A stretch of 40,219 nucleotides of DNA from JAWWBN01 sp033720955 (GCA_033720955.1 JAWWBN010000006.1:1-40219), one strand, 5' to 3'; numbered from the stretch's first letter, positions 8,752 to 17,880 are shown. A program made the numbers and translations. The notes: generated from the letters alone by a model not told the origin.

Positions 8752-9513
8752 TCAGAAGCGGTAGATCTTCGCCTGCTGGAGGAAGGCCACCCGGCGATCG
8801 TTCCACGCCGTGATCTCGCGCCGGATCGGCTCCACGTAGGGGGGCTTCAGGTGATGGACCAGGACCGGCAGGGGTCGCTCCAGCTTGCCGATCTCCTCGC
8901 GCAGCGTCCGCGGCGTCAGGTGGTAGGAGGCGTCGGCCAGGTCCTGGAGCGAGCTGTCGAAGGTGGTCTCAATGCAGACCGCCCCGAGGCCGGGCACCTG
9001 GTTGGCGATCTCCCAGAGCCGGGTGGTGGGCCCGGTGTCGCTCGACCAGATCACCGACGCGGCCCCCTGCTCGATCAGGAAGCCGTAGGTCGGCACCAGG
9101 TGGTCCACCGGGATGGGGGTGAAGCGCACCCCCTCGATCTCGACCGGCCGCTCGTCGGTGAGCGTGTGGAAGCGCACCGTGGGCAGCAGATGGTTGGGGA
9201 GCTGGGTGAAGTCGGGCCAGGCGGCGTTGTTGAACAGGTTCTTGCGCAGGGCGTAGATGGTCGCCTCCGAGGCCCAGATGTCGATCGGCGACCGCTCCCG
9301 CGGAAAGATGTTCTCTATGAAGAAGGGCAGCGACGCGGTGTGGTCCACGTGCGAGTGGGTCAGCACCACCGCCCGGATCGCCCGCTGTCGCTCGATGGTC
9401 AGCGCCCGCGTCAGGCAGCCGGCGTCGAGGGCCACCAGCCCGTTGATCAGCAGGCTGGTCATCCTGCACTCGACGCTTTCCCCGCCGTAAGCGCCCAGGA
9501 CTTCGATATCCAT
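8752..9513 (-). CDS. MBL-fold hydrolase, class II cyclic-nucleotide phosphodiesterase-like
   Basis: The 253-residue product has the beta-lactamase-fold zinc motif HSHVDH (residues 53-58) within LTHSHVDHTASLPFFIEN, which resembles the signature of class II (yeast PDE1-type) cAMP phosphodiesterases. Further metal-ligand candidates are in PVDHLVPTYGF, SSDTGPTTRLW and LVHHLKPPYVEP. It may hydrolyse cyclic nucleotides or act on another phosphodiester; the family is broad. It is transcribed in the same direction as the YycJ-like gene 125 bases further on, but that gene appears to have its own promoter. The start is ATG 9513; GAGAGG lies about 12 bases upstream. Confidence 0.8.
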   Translation of the reverse strand: MDIEVLGAYGGESVECRMTSLLINGLVALDAGCLTRALTIERQRAIRAVVLTHSHVDHTASLPFFIENIFPRERSPIDIWASEATIYALRKNLFNNAAWPDFTQLPNHLLPTVRFHTLTDERPVEIEGVRFTPIPVDHLVPTYGFLIEQGAASVIWSSDTGPTTRLWEIANQVPGLGAVCIETTFDSSLQDLADASYHLTPRTLREEIGKLERPLPVLVHHLKPPYVEPIRREITAWNDRRVAFLQQAKIYRF

Positions 9514-9597
9514 TCGCCCGCCGGCATCCTCTCACACCGGCATGGGCGGGCAAAGCGGAACGGGTCACCCCCGCGGGATGGCCCTACCGCCTGCGCT

Positions 9598-12500
9598 CTA
9601 GAAGCGCGAGCCGATCCAGAAGGACGTCTCGAGACCGCTCAGGGTCCGGTCGAAATCCCAGCGCTTGGCGAAATCCCAGTTGAACTCCAGCCCGAGGAGA
9701 CGCGCCGAGACGCCGTAGCCGTACGAGGAGACGGCGTCGCCCAGCCCGTCGCCGGTCTCGTCCCAGAAGCGGAAGCTCTGGAAGTCGTTGAACCAGGCGC
9801 CGGCGACGTCCAGGAAGACCACCCCGCGGATCCCCTGGAAGGCGAAGATCGGCGTGGCCAGGAGGTCCACCAGGGGGAAGCGCAGCTCGAAGTTGGTGTA
9901 GAAGCCGCGATCGCCCACCAGCGAGCGGAAGGGGAAGCCGCGCACGGTGTCGAGGCCTCCGAAGTAGACCGGGGTGGCGAAGTTGCCGTCGCGCGCGGTG
10001 CCCCACGCCCGGATCGCCAGGTTCGTGCGCTTGGTCAGCGGCACGTACTGGCGGAAGTCCATGTAAACGGCCGAGGTCAGCGTGCCGCTCTCCTCGGTGT
10101 CGGGCGCCCAGCTCGCCCCCAGGTTGTACCGGCGTCCGGTGACGGCGCCGAAGGGGGCGAAGGTGGCGCTGTCGCCCACGAAGGCCGCGCGGACCTCGGG
10201 GTAGTCGTCGTCCCGGGGCTCGATCACGGTGATGGGCACGATGTCGCCGAAAGCCGCCCGGAAGAGGTCTCGCAGATCCTCGATCTCGGTTCCGGGCGGC
10301 AGGACCAGGTTGAACTCCTCGACGATGTTGAGCAGGTCCTGGTCGCTCAGGTTCTCCAGCGGCACTCCAATCTGGCTGACGAAGTCGAGCTCGCGCAGGT
10401 TGTAGCTCAGCCCGGCCTCGATCCGCTGGGAGACGTTCAAGGGGTAGACCAGGCTGGCCGACGCGCCGGTGATGGAGATCGCCTGCCGGCCGCGGTCGAA
10501 GAAGCCCGTGGAGGGATCTCTCACCAGGAAGAAGTCCCGGTTGTCGTAGAGGTGGCCCTGCCAGCGCAGACGGCGGGTCAGGTCCACGTAGACCACGTCG
10601 AAGTTCTGGAAGCTCTCGATGGACTGGAAGGAGGCGAAGATCCGGCGGTCGCCCAGGAAGTCGCTGAAGGTGATCTGGGCGACGGCGATGAACGTCTGGT
10701 CGTCGGAGACGCCGGCGGCGCCGCCCACGTCGTCGATGAAGAAGTTGAAGCCGCCGTAGCGCTCCATGTTGGCGTCGTCCACCGACACCTCGATGGCCGG
10801 CTCGAACCGGGCCACGTCGGCCACCGGCTCCGACTCCACTCCGGCGATCTGCTCCTCGGTGATCACGATGGGCTCGGTGATCGGATCGTCGAGATCGGTC
10901 TGGAAGATGTCGAAGTTGCCCTTCCAGAAAGCGGTGTAGACCAGCCGCTCCTCGCCGGTGGGCGACGGCAGCACGGCGGGCTGGAAGCAGCCCGTCACGG
11001 CGTTGGTGTGCTGCTGCACCTTCCCGCTCTCGAGATCCAGGCTGAAGATGTTGTTGGCGCCGGTGCCGTCGGAGGTGAAGTAGAGGGTCTTGCCGTCGGG
11101 CGAGAACACCGGATCGGTCTCGTTGGACTTCGACAGCTCGCTGGTCCGCAGCGGGAAGCGCTCGCCGGTGCCGTCGCGGCGGATCTGGAAGAGCTTGGCG
11201 TAGCCGCCCACCACCGAGGTGATCACCATCGACTCCCCGTCGGGCGAGTAGGTGGGGGCGCCGTCGAAGATCTCGTCGTCGGTGATCTGGGTGGTCGCGC
11301 CCGTGTCGAGGTCGATCTCGAAGATGTCGAAGTTGCCGCCCCGATGGGCCGCGAAGGCGACCTTCCGCCCGTCGGGGCTGAAGGCCGGCGCGAGCTGCTG
11401 CTCGACGTTCTCGGGCGAGATGACCCGCTCCACCCGGCCGCTCAGCACGTTCATCAGCACCAGGTGGCGCCCCCCCTCCTTGCGGGCGAAGAACGCCAGC
11501 AGGTTGCCGTCGGGCGAGAAGGCGAGGTCACGGCCCATCTTGCGGCCCAGGGTCTGCTCCTGCGCGACCAGGTACTGGAAGTCGGATCCGAACCCCTTGG
11601 TCAGGTTCTTGAGCAGGGTGCGGCTGTTGTTGTCGAAGAGGACGACGTCGACCTGCCCCTCCTGGTTGGTGAAGGCGGCCACCAGGTCGCCGGAGGGCGA
11701 CGCCACCGGCGAGGTCTCGGTGCCGCGGCTGCGGCGACCTCCGGGCTCGGCCCGGTACGGCCGGCCGAAGTCGCCCGGCTCGCCCGTCTCCACCAGCTCG
11801 CGCAGGTACCGCCGGCGAAGCCAGCGGCGGAACTCGGCGTCGAAGTCCTCCGGCGTCATCGCGAAGGTGCGCTGCACCGCCCGGCCCACCCGGCCCCCCA
11901 GCGTGTTGCGGGTCTCGATGATGAAGTCGCGCACCGACTCCTTGCCCCACCGCTCCTCGATGAACTCGAACACGGCGTTGCCGTAGCGGTAGGCGAAGAA
12001 GCCGCCGACGTTGTCCTGCACCGACGGCAGCAGGTCGTTGACCACCGCGTCGCGCAGGAACATCTTCTCTCGCGCCCCCTCGTCGCGGGCGAAGTAGCTC
12101 GCCATCCCCTCCATGAACCAGAGGGGCGGACGGGCGGCGACCCCCTTGCCCAGGTTGCCGCCGAAGATCATCTCGTACTGGAAGACGTGGGTGAGCTCGT
12201 GGAGGATCAGGGCCATGAGCTCGGGGTCGGTCAGGTCCACGGGCAGCACCATCCGGTTGCGCACCGGGGTGGCGAAGGCGCCGAGTCCCTCGGGGATGAA
12301 GTTCAGGATGATGTTGTTCTGCTCGAAGTCCGAGTGCGTCTGGTAGAAGATGAGCGGTATCGGGTCCTCGATCTTGAAGTCCAGCTCCTGCGAGAGCTGG
12401 TCGTAGGCGCTCTCGGCGAAGGAGACCACCTTCTGCAGCAGGTGGGCCTCCTCTTCGTAGAAGTAGACGTCGAAATGGGGCGAGTGGTAGATCGTCCAGT

Positions 12501-12636
12501 CGAAGTCCTTGTAGCGGACCTTGTTCTTGCCGAAACGGGTTCCGAACTGCGCCTCGGCGGGCGCGGCGGACGTCAGCACCAGGGCCAGCGCGGCACAGGC
12601 GGCGGCGAAGCCCCCGATCGTGGATCGAAGCGTCAA
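9598..12636 (-). CDS. secreted gluzincin-like peptidase / TolB-type propeller / outer-membrane barrel protein
   Basis: This 1012-residue protein has four parts. (1) A signal peptide, residues 1 to about 30, ending APAEAQ. (2) A peptidase-MA-like domain with zinc motif HELTH at 146-150 and a downstream Glu in WFMEGMASYF (176), the HExxH...E pattern of gluzincins. (3) A TolB/PD40-type propeller at about 330-610 with repeated FSPDG motifs. (4) From about 650 an aromatic-alternating region ending in Phe (WIGSRF), as in outer-membrane beta-barrels. The likely location is the outer membrane with the first domains in the periplasm or outside. The start is TTG at 12636 behind GGAGAAGGAG, 15 bases after the stop of the preceding gene. 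Whether the peptidase is active and what it acts on are unknown. Confidence 0.85.
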   Translation of the reverse strand: MTLRSTIGGFAAACAALALVLTSAAPAEAQFGTRFGKNKVRYKDFDWTIYHSPHFDVYFYEEEAHLLQKVVSFAESAYDQLSQELDFKIEDPIPLIFYQTHSDFEQNNIILNFIPEGLGAFATPVRNRMVLPVDLTDPELMALILHELTHVFQYEMIFGGNLGKGVAARPPLWFMEGMASYFARDEGAREKMFLRDAVVNDLLPSVQDNVGGFFAYRYGNAVFEFIEERWGKESVRDFIIETRNTLGGRVGRAVQRTFAMTPEDFDAEFRRWLRRRYLRELVETGEPGDFGRPYRAEPGGRRSRGTETSPVASPSGDLVAAFTNQEGQVDVVLFDNNSRTLLKNLTKGFGSDFQYLVAQEQTLGRKMGRDLAFSPDGNLLAFFARKEGGRHLVLMNVLSGRVERVISPENVEQQLAPAFSPDGRKVAFAAHRGGNFDIFEIDLDTGATTQITDDEIFDGAPTYSPDGESMVITSVVGGYAKLFQIRRDGTGERFPLRTSELSKSNETDPVFSPDGKTLYFTSDGTGANNIFSLDLESGKVQQHTNAVTGCFQPAVLPSPTGEERLVYTAFWKGNFDIFQTDLDDPITEPIVITEEQIAGVESEPVADVARFEPAIEVSVDDANMERYGGFNFFIDDVGGAAGVSDDQTFIAVAQITFSDFLGDRRIFASFQSIESFQNFDVVYVDLTRRLRWQGHLYDNRDFFLVRDPSTGFFDRGRQAISITGASASLVYPLNVSQRIEAGLSYNLRELDFVSQIGVPLENLSDQDLLNIVEEFNLVLPPGTEIEDLRDLFRAAFGDIVPITVIEPRDDDYPEVRAAFVGDSATFAPFGAVTGRRYNLGASWAPDTEESGTLTSAVYMDFRQYVPLTKRTNLAIRAWGTARDGNFATPVYFGGLDTVRGFPFRSLVGDRGFYTNFELRFPLVDLLATPIFAFQGIRGVVFLDVAGAWFNDFQSFRFWDETGDGLGDAVSSYGYGVSARLLGLEFNWDFAKRWDFDRTLSGLETSFWIGSRF

Positions 12637-12651
12637 GGGGGTCTCCTTCTC

Positions 12652-13386
12652 CTAGTTGAACAGGGTCCGCGTCGTCTCGACCGTGCGGCGGCTGAAGACG
12701 CCGCCGATCCGGTCCTCGAGGGCGTAGAGGTTCTCGAACATCCCTTCCAGCGGATCGACGCTCTCGCCCTCGAAGCGCTTGAAGTCCTTGAAGTTGTCGG
12801 AGTAGAGCGACTTGCCGGTCTGGCCGTCGTAGACCTGGAGGACGATGTCGTACTCGAAGCCGGTCTGCTCCACCAGGACCTGCCGGTAGTAGGTGCGGCT
12901 GTCGAACGGCGACACGTAGGGCTCCGTCTTGTAGCCGCTGCGGTCCTGGATGTCGAAGTCCAGGCTGCCGGAGAGGATCAGATCGGCCTCGAGCCGCTCG
13001 CCCAGGACACGCCAGAAGTCCTCATTCGAGGACAGCTCGTCCAGGTCGTAGCTCGGGTAGTCCACGGCGCCGGCGTCCACGATCTTGAGCGGCGTCTGGC
13101 GCCGCAGCAGCCGCATCAGGTAGTCCTCGAACTCCTCCCGCACGTTGACGCCGCGGCGGGTCACCGCCTCCTCGCCCTCCTGGGTGACGATCAGGAAGGG
13201 CGCGATGGCGATGCTGCGCTTGCCCTGGAGGTCCAGACGGGCCTTCACCGGCAGACGCATCCGCACCTCCACCGAGGAGGCTCGGGCCTCGGCGGCCCAC
13301 GGACCGGCCGCCAGGGCGAGAAGGCCGAGAGCCAGGAGGCCGGGGCCGGCTTTTCCGAGAGCGGGGGTCGAGGGCTTGAGCTTCAT
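12652..13386 (-). CDS. exported CsgG/LpoB-like protein of unknown function
   Basis: The 244-residue product starts with an Ala/Leu-rich signal peptide ending near EARASS (about residue 38), without a lipobox cysteine. The mature part has KRSIAIAPFLIV, a helix with EDYLMRLLRR, then LKIVDAGAVDYPS, LEADLILSGSLDFDIQD and DIVLQVYDGQTGKSLYSD. This order (a strand with 'APF', a 'loser' helix, 'ADLILSGSL', then a repeated strand) is what LpoB/CsgG/GNA1162-type periplasmic proteins look like; I infer that fold with moderate confidence. A good GAGGAGA precedes the ATG at 13386. It is the middle gene of the envelope operon, 15 bases before the peptidase-barrel gene. Confidence 0.65.
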   Translation of the reverse strand: MKLKPSTPALGKAGPGLLALGLLALAAGPWAAEARASSVEVRMRLPVKARLDLQGKRSIAIAPFLIVTQEGEEAVTRRGVNVREEFEDYLMRLLRRQTPLKIVDAGAVDYPSYDLDELSSNEDFWRVLGERLEADLILSGSLDFDIQDRSGYKTEPYVSPFDSRTYYRQVLVEQTGFEYDIVLQVYDGQTGKSLYSDNFKDFKRFEGESVDPLEGMFENLYALEDRIGGVFSRRTVETTRTLFN

Positions 13387-13456
13387 CGATCGTCTCCTCG
13401 TGCTTTGATCTCCGGATGCCGGCCCTGCGACTGCACAGAGGGTGCCGTCGCCGCGG

Positions 13457-13894
13457 CTACCGGTCGGCGGCGGCGCCACCCCCCTCGCCGGAGTCCCCCT
13501 CGGGCTCCTCCTCCGAGCCGTCCGCCTCCTCCGTCTCCCGGGGCCGGAAGCCCTGGTAGAACTCCAGGAACTGCTGGTAGTTGCGCTTGAGCTCGCGGTT
13601 GCCGGGCGCCGAGCGGATGGCCTTCTGATAGGTCTCCAGGGCGTCGTCGAAGCGACCCACCGCCTCGTACGCGACCGCCAGGTTGTTGAGGATCCTCGCG
13701 TCGCCGGGCGACAGCTCGCTGGCGGCCCGGAACCGGAAGAGCGCCTCGCCCCAGAGGCCGCGCTTGGCCATCTGCACCCCGAAGTCGAGCTGGTCCGCAG
13801 CGGTCGGCGGCTTGGCGACGGCGGCCCCGCCCACGCCCAGCAGGCCGACCGCCACCAGGATCGCCGCCCCCGAGATGCGCTTTCTGGACACCAT
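13457..13894 (-). CDS. small exported tetratricopeptide-repeat protein
   Basis: The 145-residue product has an N-terminal signal peptide (MVSRKR then a hydrophobic stretch to AAVAKPP, about residue 28). Two to three TPR helices follow, including WGEALFRFRAASELSPGDARI and DDALETYQKAIRSAPGNREL (about residues 45-105), then an acidic Glu/Gly tail from about 118. TPRs usually scaffold protein contacts, so this may link the other two products of the operon. GGGGAG lies before the ATG at 13894. A near-consensus TATACT (13959-13954) gives a leader of about 55 bases. The next gene starts 70 bases after its stop. Confidence 0.75.
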   Translation of the reverse strand: MVSRKRISGAAILVAVGLLGVGGAAVAKPPTAADQLDFGVQMAKRGLWGEALFRFRAASELSPGDARILNNLAVAYEAVGRFDDALETYQKAIRSAPGNRELKRNYQQFLEFYQGFRPRETEEADGSEEEPEGDSGEGGGAAADR

Positions 13895-13953
13895 CTGGTT
13901 CTCCCCGTGAGCCCCTCGTCCCGGGTCGGAAGCCGGCCCCTCGAGGTCCCGGC

Positions 13954-13963
13954 AGTATATAAC
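13954..13963. promoter_or_regulatory. overlapping divergent -10 elements (TPR operon / dprA)
   Basis: AGTATATAAC is the only A/T-rich run between the divergent TPR operon and dprA. On the minus strand it gives TATACT (13959-13954) and on the plus strand TATAAC (13958-13963), so the two -10 boxes overlap by two bases. No clear -35 is seen on either side. A shared, bidirectional promoter core is plausible but unproven. Confidence 0.45.
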
Positions 13964-14049
13964 GAGCTGCGGCGCTCCCGGATCGCTCCCGCGCTCGCGG
14001 CGGACACCGTTTCCGCCAGATTCCCGGGTCTCTTTCCGTCTCGTCCGGG

Positions 14050-15157
14050 GTGCGCTGCACGGACCGCGCCAACGCCCCCCGACGATCTTTGGATCGCCCT
14101 CAACGCCTGCGAGGAGCTCTCTCGGGAGACGGTGTGCCGGCTGGCGCGGGCGGCGCCCGGATGGGCGGAGAGCGACGTCGGACCGGCCGAGCTCGGCATC
14201 GAGGTGACGCCGGGCCAGCTCCGCATCGCCCGAAGGCGGGCGGCCGCGAGACGCCGGGTCGCCCGCGGCCAGCGTCGCGAGGCACGGCGTCGGGGCATCC
14301 GCATCCTGGTCCGCGGGAGGGGCGGGTATCCACCGGCGCTCGAGGACCTCGAGCTGCCGCCGCCGGTGCTCTACCTGCGGGGCGAGATCCCCGACCGGCC
14401 CGCGGTGGCCGTGGTCGGATCGCGCGCCGCCGATCCCTACGGCCTCGAGACGGCGGAGCGCTTCGCGGCGGAGCTGGCCGCCAGCGGCCTGACGGTCGTC
14501 TCCGGCTTCGCCCGGGGGGTGGACCAGGCGGCCCACCGGGGCGCCCTGGGGGTGGACGGGGGCCGCACGGTGGCCGTCCTGGGCTGCGGCCTGGACCGCG
14601 ACTACCCCGTCGGCAGCCGCGAGCTGGCGGACAGCATCTCGCGCGCCGGCGCCGTGCTCACCGAGTTCCCTCCCGGCGCCGCCCCCCGGCCCCAGAACTT
14701 CCCGGTCCGCAACCGGATCATCGCCGCCCTGGCGGTGGGCACCCTGGTGGTCCGCGCGACGGTGCGCTCCGGGTCCCTGATCACCGCCCGTCTCGCCCTG
14801 GAGCTGGGGCGCGACGTCTACGCCGTGCCGGGCGCCATCTTCGACGAGCGCGCCCGCGGCGCCAACCTGCTCATCCGCGACGGGGCGCTCCTGGCGCAGT
14901 GCCCCCGCGACGTCCTCGAGAGCCTGCCGCTGGCGGTGCGCGACCGGCTGACGCCGCCGCGGGAGGGGCGCGGGGAGGAGGGCGCGGGCCGCGATCCCGT
15001 GCTACGGCACCTGCGCCGCGGCGAGCCGCTGGACCCCGAGACGCTGGCCCGCCGCGCCGGTGTTCCGCTGCCCGAGCTCCTGGGGCGGCTGGCCGAGCTC
15101 GAGATCGCCGGGCGGGTTCGGCGCTACGCCGGGCCCCGCTTCGGGCGCAGGGGCTGA
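14050..15157 (+). CDS. dprA: DNA processing protein DprA (apparent one-base frame break near the 5' end)
   Basis: DprA loads RecA onto incoming single-stranded DNA in transformation. The Rossmann-type core is clear: VGSRAADPYG, VSGFARGVDQAAH, LGCGLDRDYP, FPPGAAPRPQNFPVRNRIIA and SGSLITARLALELGR, then a C-terminal winged-helix-like segment (PLDPETLARRAGVPLPELLGRLAELE). The coding frame can be followed upstream to DDLWIALNACEEL at 14081, but it has no good start there. In-frame starts are GTG 13907, which adds an unlikely 58 residues, and GTG 14132, which cuts into conserved sequence. GTG 14050 would give MRCTDRANAP joined to DDLWIALN if one C of the C6 run at 14075-14080 were absent. I give that start, so the span is not a multiple of three. 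Confidence 0.85.
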
Positions 15158-15253
15158 GGAGCCCGCCCCGACCCGTCCGGTCGCACCGAGCGTGGTATGG
15201 TCCGCGCCGCCCGCCGGGAATCTCGACCGGCGCCGGGAGGTTCGTAGCCTGAC

Positions 15254-17530
15254 ATGTCGAAGAGCCTGATCATCGTCGAGAGCCCGGCCAAGACCCGGAC
15301 GCTCAAGAAGTTCCTGGGGAAGGGGTACGCGGTCGAGGCGTCCGTGGGCCACATCCGCGACCTGGAGAAGAAGGACCTGGGGCTCGGCGACAACTACGAG
15401 CCGCGCTACCGGGTGCTGCCCGAGAAGCGGGAGGTCGTCAGGAAGCTGCGCAAGGCGGCCCGGAGCGCCGACGAGGTCCTGCTCGCTCCCGACCCCGACC
15501 GCGAGGGAGAGGCGATCGCCTGGCACATCGCCCAGGTGATCGGCAAGGACGCAGCCGCCATCCGCCGGGTGACCTTCAACGAGATCACCCGGCCCGCCGT
15601 GCTCGAGGCGCTGGAGCACCCCGGGGAGATCGACTACCGCAAGGTCGAGGCGCAGCAGGCCCGCCGCGTGCTGGACCGGCTCATGGGCTTCAAGCTCTCG
15701 CCGCTCCTCTGGAAGAAGGTCAAGCAGGGGCTGTCGGCCGGCCGGGTGCAGTCGGTGGCGCTCAAGATGGTGTGCGAGCGCGAGGCCGAGATCGAGGCTT
15801 TCGAGCCGGTCGAGTACTGGGTCGTCACCGCCGACCTGGCCGCCGGGGAGCCGCCCCCCTTCACCGCCCGCCTGCACAGGATCGACGGCAAGAAGGCGGA
15901 GGTGGGCGACGGCGAGCAGGCGGCCGAGATCGTCGCCGTTCTCGAGAGGGAGCCGTACCGCGTCGCCGACGTCGAGCGGCGGGAGTCCAAGCAGCGACCG
16001 GCCCCGCCCTTCATCACCAGCCGGCTGCAGCAGCAGGCGGCCCGCCGGTTCGGCTTCTCGGTGAAGAAGACGATGACCCTGGCCCAACGGCTCTACGAGG
16101 GGCGCGACATCGGCGACCGCGGCACCACCGGCCTGATCACCTACATGCGCACCGACTCGACCCGCGTCTCCGAGGAGGCCCTGGCGGCCGCCCGCGCGGT
16201 CGTCGAAAAGAGCTACGGCAGGGAGAACCTGCCGCCCAAGCCGATCCGCTACCGCAGCAAGAAGGGAGCCCAGGACGCCCACGAGGCCATCCGGCCGACG
16301 ACCTTCGATCTGCCGCCGGAGGCGGCGGCGCGCTATCTGGAGCGCGACGAGCTCAAGCTCTACACCCTGATCTGGGAGCGGTTCATCGCCTCCCAGATGG
16401 TGCCGGCCCTCTTCGACGTCACCCGGGTGGACGTGGCCTGCGGCCCGTACACCTTGCGCGCCGAGGGCAAGATCCTCAAGAAGCCGGGCTTTCTGGCGGT
16501 GTACCAGAGCGACCCCGCCGACGCCGGCGGCGCCCTGGGGAGCGCCGACACCCTGCTGCCGCCGCTCGCGAAGGGCGCCGAGCTCACCCTGAAGAGCGTG
16601 GCGAGCGAGCAGAAGTTCACCAAGCCCCCGGCCCGGTACAGCGAGGCCACCCTGGTCAAGGCGCTGGAAGAGAACGGGATCGGCCGCCCCTCCACCTACG
16701 CCCAGATCCTGGCCACGCTGTCCGACCGCTCCTACGTGGACCGGATCGAGAAGCGCTTCCACCCGACCCTGCTCGGCCGGCTGGTCAACGACCTGTTGCA
16801 GCAGGGCTTCCACGACATCCTCAACGAGGGGTACACGGCCTCGCTGGAGACCGAGCTCGACCGCATCGAGGAGGGCGAGCTCGACTGGCGGAGCGCCCTG
16901 GCCGAGTTCGACCGCAAGTTCGTGCGCGACCTGGAGCTGGCGGCCGAGAGCCTGCCCGACGTGAAGCGCGAGGGGGTGCCCACCGACGAGTCGTGCCCCG
17001 AGTGCAGCTCGCCCCTGGTGCTCCGCTTCGGCCGCTACGGCTCCTTCTACGGCTGCTCCAACTACCCGGAGTGCAAGTACACCCGCGACTCGGAGGACCC
17101 CGCCGGGGGCGAAACGCCGGAGACCCCGGACGAGGAGATCGCCCCCTGCGAGAAGTGCGGCCGGCCCATGGCCGTGCGCCGCAGCCGCTACGGGTCCTTT
17201 CTCGGCTGCACCGGCTACCCCGAGTGCAGGAACATCCGCAAGACCGGCCCCCAGGCCGCCGAGCCCAAGGACACCGGGGTCGGCTGCCCGGAGTGCGGCG
17301 CGGGCCGGATCCAGGAGAAGCGCTCGCGGCGGGGCAAGATCTTCTACTCCTGCAGCCGCTATCCGGAGTGCAAGTACGCCCTCTGGAACCCGCCGGTGGA
17401 CCGTCCCTGCCCGAGCTGCGACTCCAAGCTCCTGGTCCAGAAGAGCTCCAAGAAGAAGGGCGTCTTCCTGGCCTGCCCGGAGAAGGAGTGCGACTTCGAG
17501 GAGCCCCTGGAGGGGAGCGGCGACGCCTGA
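15254..17530 (+). CDS. topA: DNA topoisomerase I (type IA) with four zinc ribbons
   Basis: TopA relaxes negative supercoils by cutting one strand. The 758-residue product begins with the TOPRIM domain (LIIVESPAKT; the DxDxE region in APDPDREGEAIAWH near residues 79-90). The catalytic Tyr297 is in GLITYMRTDSTR. The C-terminus from about residue 575 has four Cys4-type ribbons, each of the form CPEC...YPEC or similar: SCPECSS, PCEKCGR, GCPECGA and PCPSCDS; the last has a variant CPEKEC closing pair. GGGAGG lies 13 bases before the ATG. It is followed after 16 bases by the DUF2007 gene. The 96 bases before it hold a weak -10 (TATGGT, 15196-15201). Confidence 0.97.
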   Translation: MSKSLIIVESPAKTRTLKKFLGKGYAVEASVGHIRDLEKKDLGLGDNYEPRYRVLPEKREVVRKLRKAARSADEVLLAPDPDREGEAIAWHIAQVIGKDAAAIRRVTFNEITRPAVLEALEHPGEIDYRKVEAQQARRVLDRLMGFKLSPLLWKKVKQGLSAGRVQSVALKMVCEREAEIEAFEPVEYWVVTADLAAGEPPPFTARLHRIDGKKAEVGDGEQAAEIVAVLEREPYRVADVERRESKQRPAPPFITSRLQQQAARRFGFSVKKTMTLAQRLYEGRDIGDRGTTGLITYMRTDSTRVSEEALAAARAVVEKSYGRENLPPKPIRYRSKKGAQDAHEAIRPTTFDLPPEAAARYLERDELKLYTLIWERFIASQMVPALFDVTRVDVACGPYTLRAEGKILKKPGFLAVYQSDPADAGGALGSADTLLPPLAKGAELTLKSVASEQKFTKPPARYSEATLVKALEENGIGRPSTYAQILATLSDRSYVDRIEKRFHPTLLGRLVNDLLQQGFHDILNEGYTASLETELDRIEEGELDWRSALAEFDRKFVRDLELAAESLPDVKREGVPTDESCPECSSPLVLRFGRYGSFYGCSNYPECKYTRDSEDPAGGETPETPDEEIAPCEKCGRPMAVRRSRYGSFLGCTGYPECRNIRKTGPQAAEPKDTGVGCPECGAGRIQEKRSRRGKIFYSCSRYPECKYALWNPPVDRPCPSCDSKLLVQKSSKKKGVFLACPEKECDFEEPLEGSGDA

Positions 17531-17546
17531 TCCGCCCGGCCGGAAG

Positions 17547-17807
17547 ATGAGCTATCGAGAGGTCGCCTGGTTCAACTCCCGCCTGGAGGCGGAGACCATC
17601 GGCCACGCCCTCGACGCCCACGACATCCCCTTCCTGGTGCAGAGCGGCGACGTGGGGATGTTCGGCCCCGGGATGATCGGACGCAGCCCCGTCGGCGCCT
17701 CGCTGCTGGTGCCCGAGGAGCGGCTCGACGAGGTGCGCCGGCTGCTGGACTGCGTGGTGCGGCCGGCCGACGCCGAGAGCGGCGCGGAACCGGAGGATGA
17801 GAGCTGA
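17547..17807 (+). CDS. DUF2007-family small protein
   Basis: The 86-residue product matches the DUF2007 pattern (putative signal-transducing protein): VAWFNSRLEAETIGHALDAH, then IPFLVQSGD, then a LLVPEERLDEVRRLL helix. The fold is ferredoxin-like in known members and the function is not established. It lacks a transmembrane segment and ends in an acidic tail. It begins 16 bases after topA and probably shares its mRNA. GGAAG precedes the ATG at a spacing of one base, so initiation may depend on coupling to topA. Confidence 0.75.
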   Translation: MSYREVAWFNSRLEAETIGHALDAHDIPFLVQSGDVGMFGPGMIGRSPVGASLLVPEERLDEVRRLLDCVVRPADAESGAEPEDES

Positions 17808-17880
17808 CCGCGATCCCCGCGGGAGGGTCTCCCGGGCGCCCGGGGCCTCCGTCGGGGCGCTCGGAAGCGGGCCGGGCGCC

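Noticed and set aside
7770..9513. Lactonase or beta-lactamase resistance function for the two MBL-fold proteins
   Set aside because: No signal peptides, and the sequences fit intracellular YycJ-like and phosphodiesterase-like families better.
8731..13590. A 1619-codon open frame on the plus strand
   Set aside because: It lies antisense to the phosphodiesterase-like gene and the envelope operon, has no domain pattern, and is the usual high-GC shadow frame.
12652..14304. A 550-residue version of the CsgG/LpoB-like protein
   Set aside because: The extra N-terminal part runs antisense or out of frame through the TPR gene; a signal peptide and good ribosome site sit at ATG 13386.
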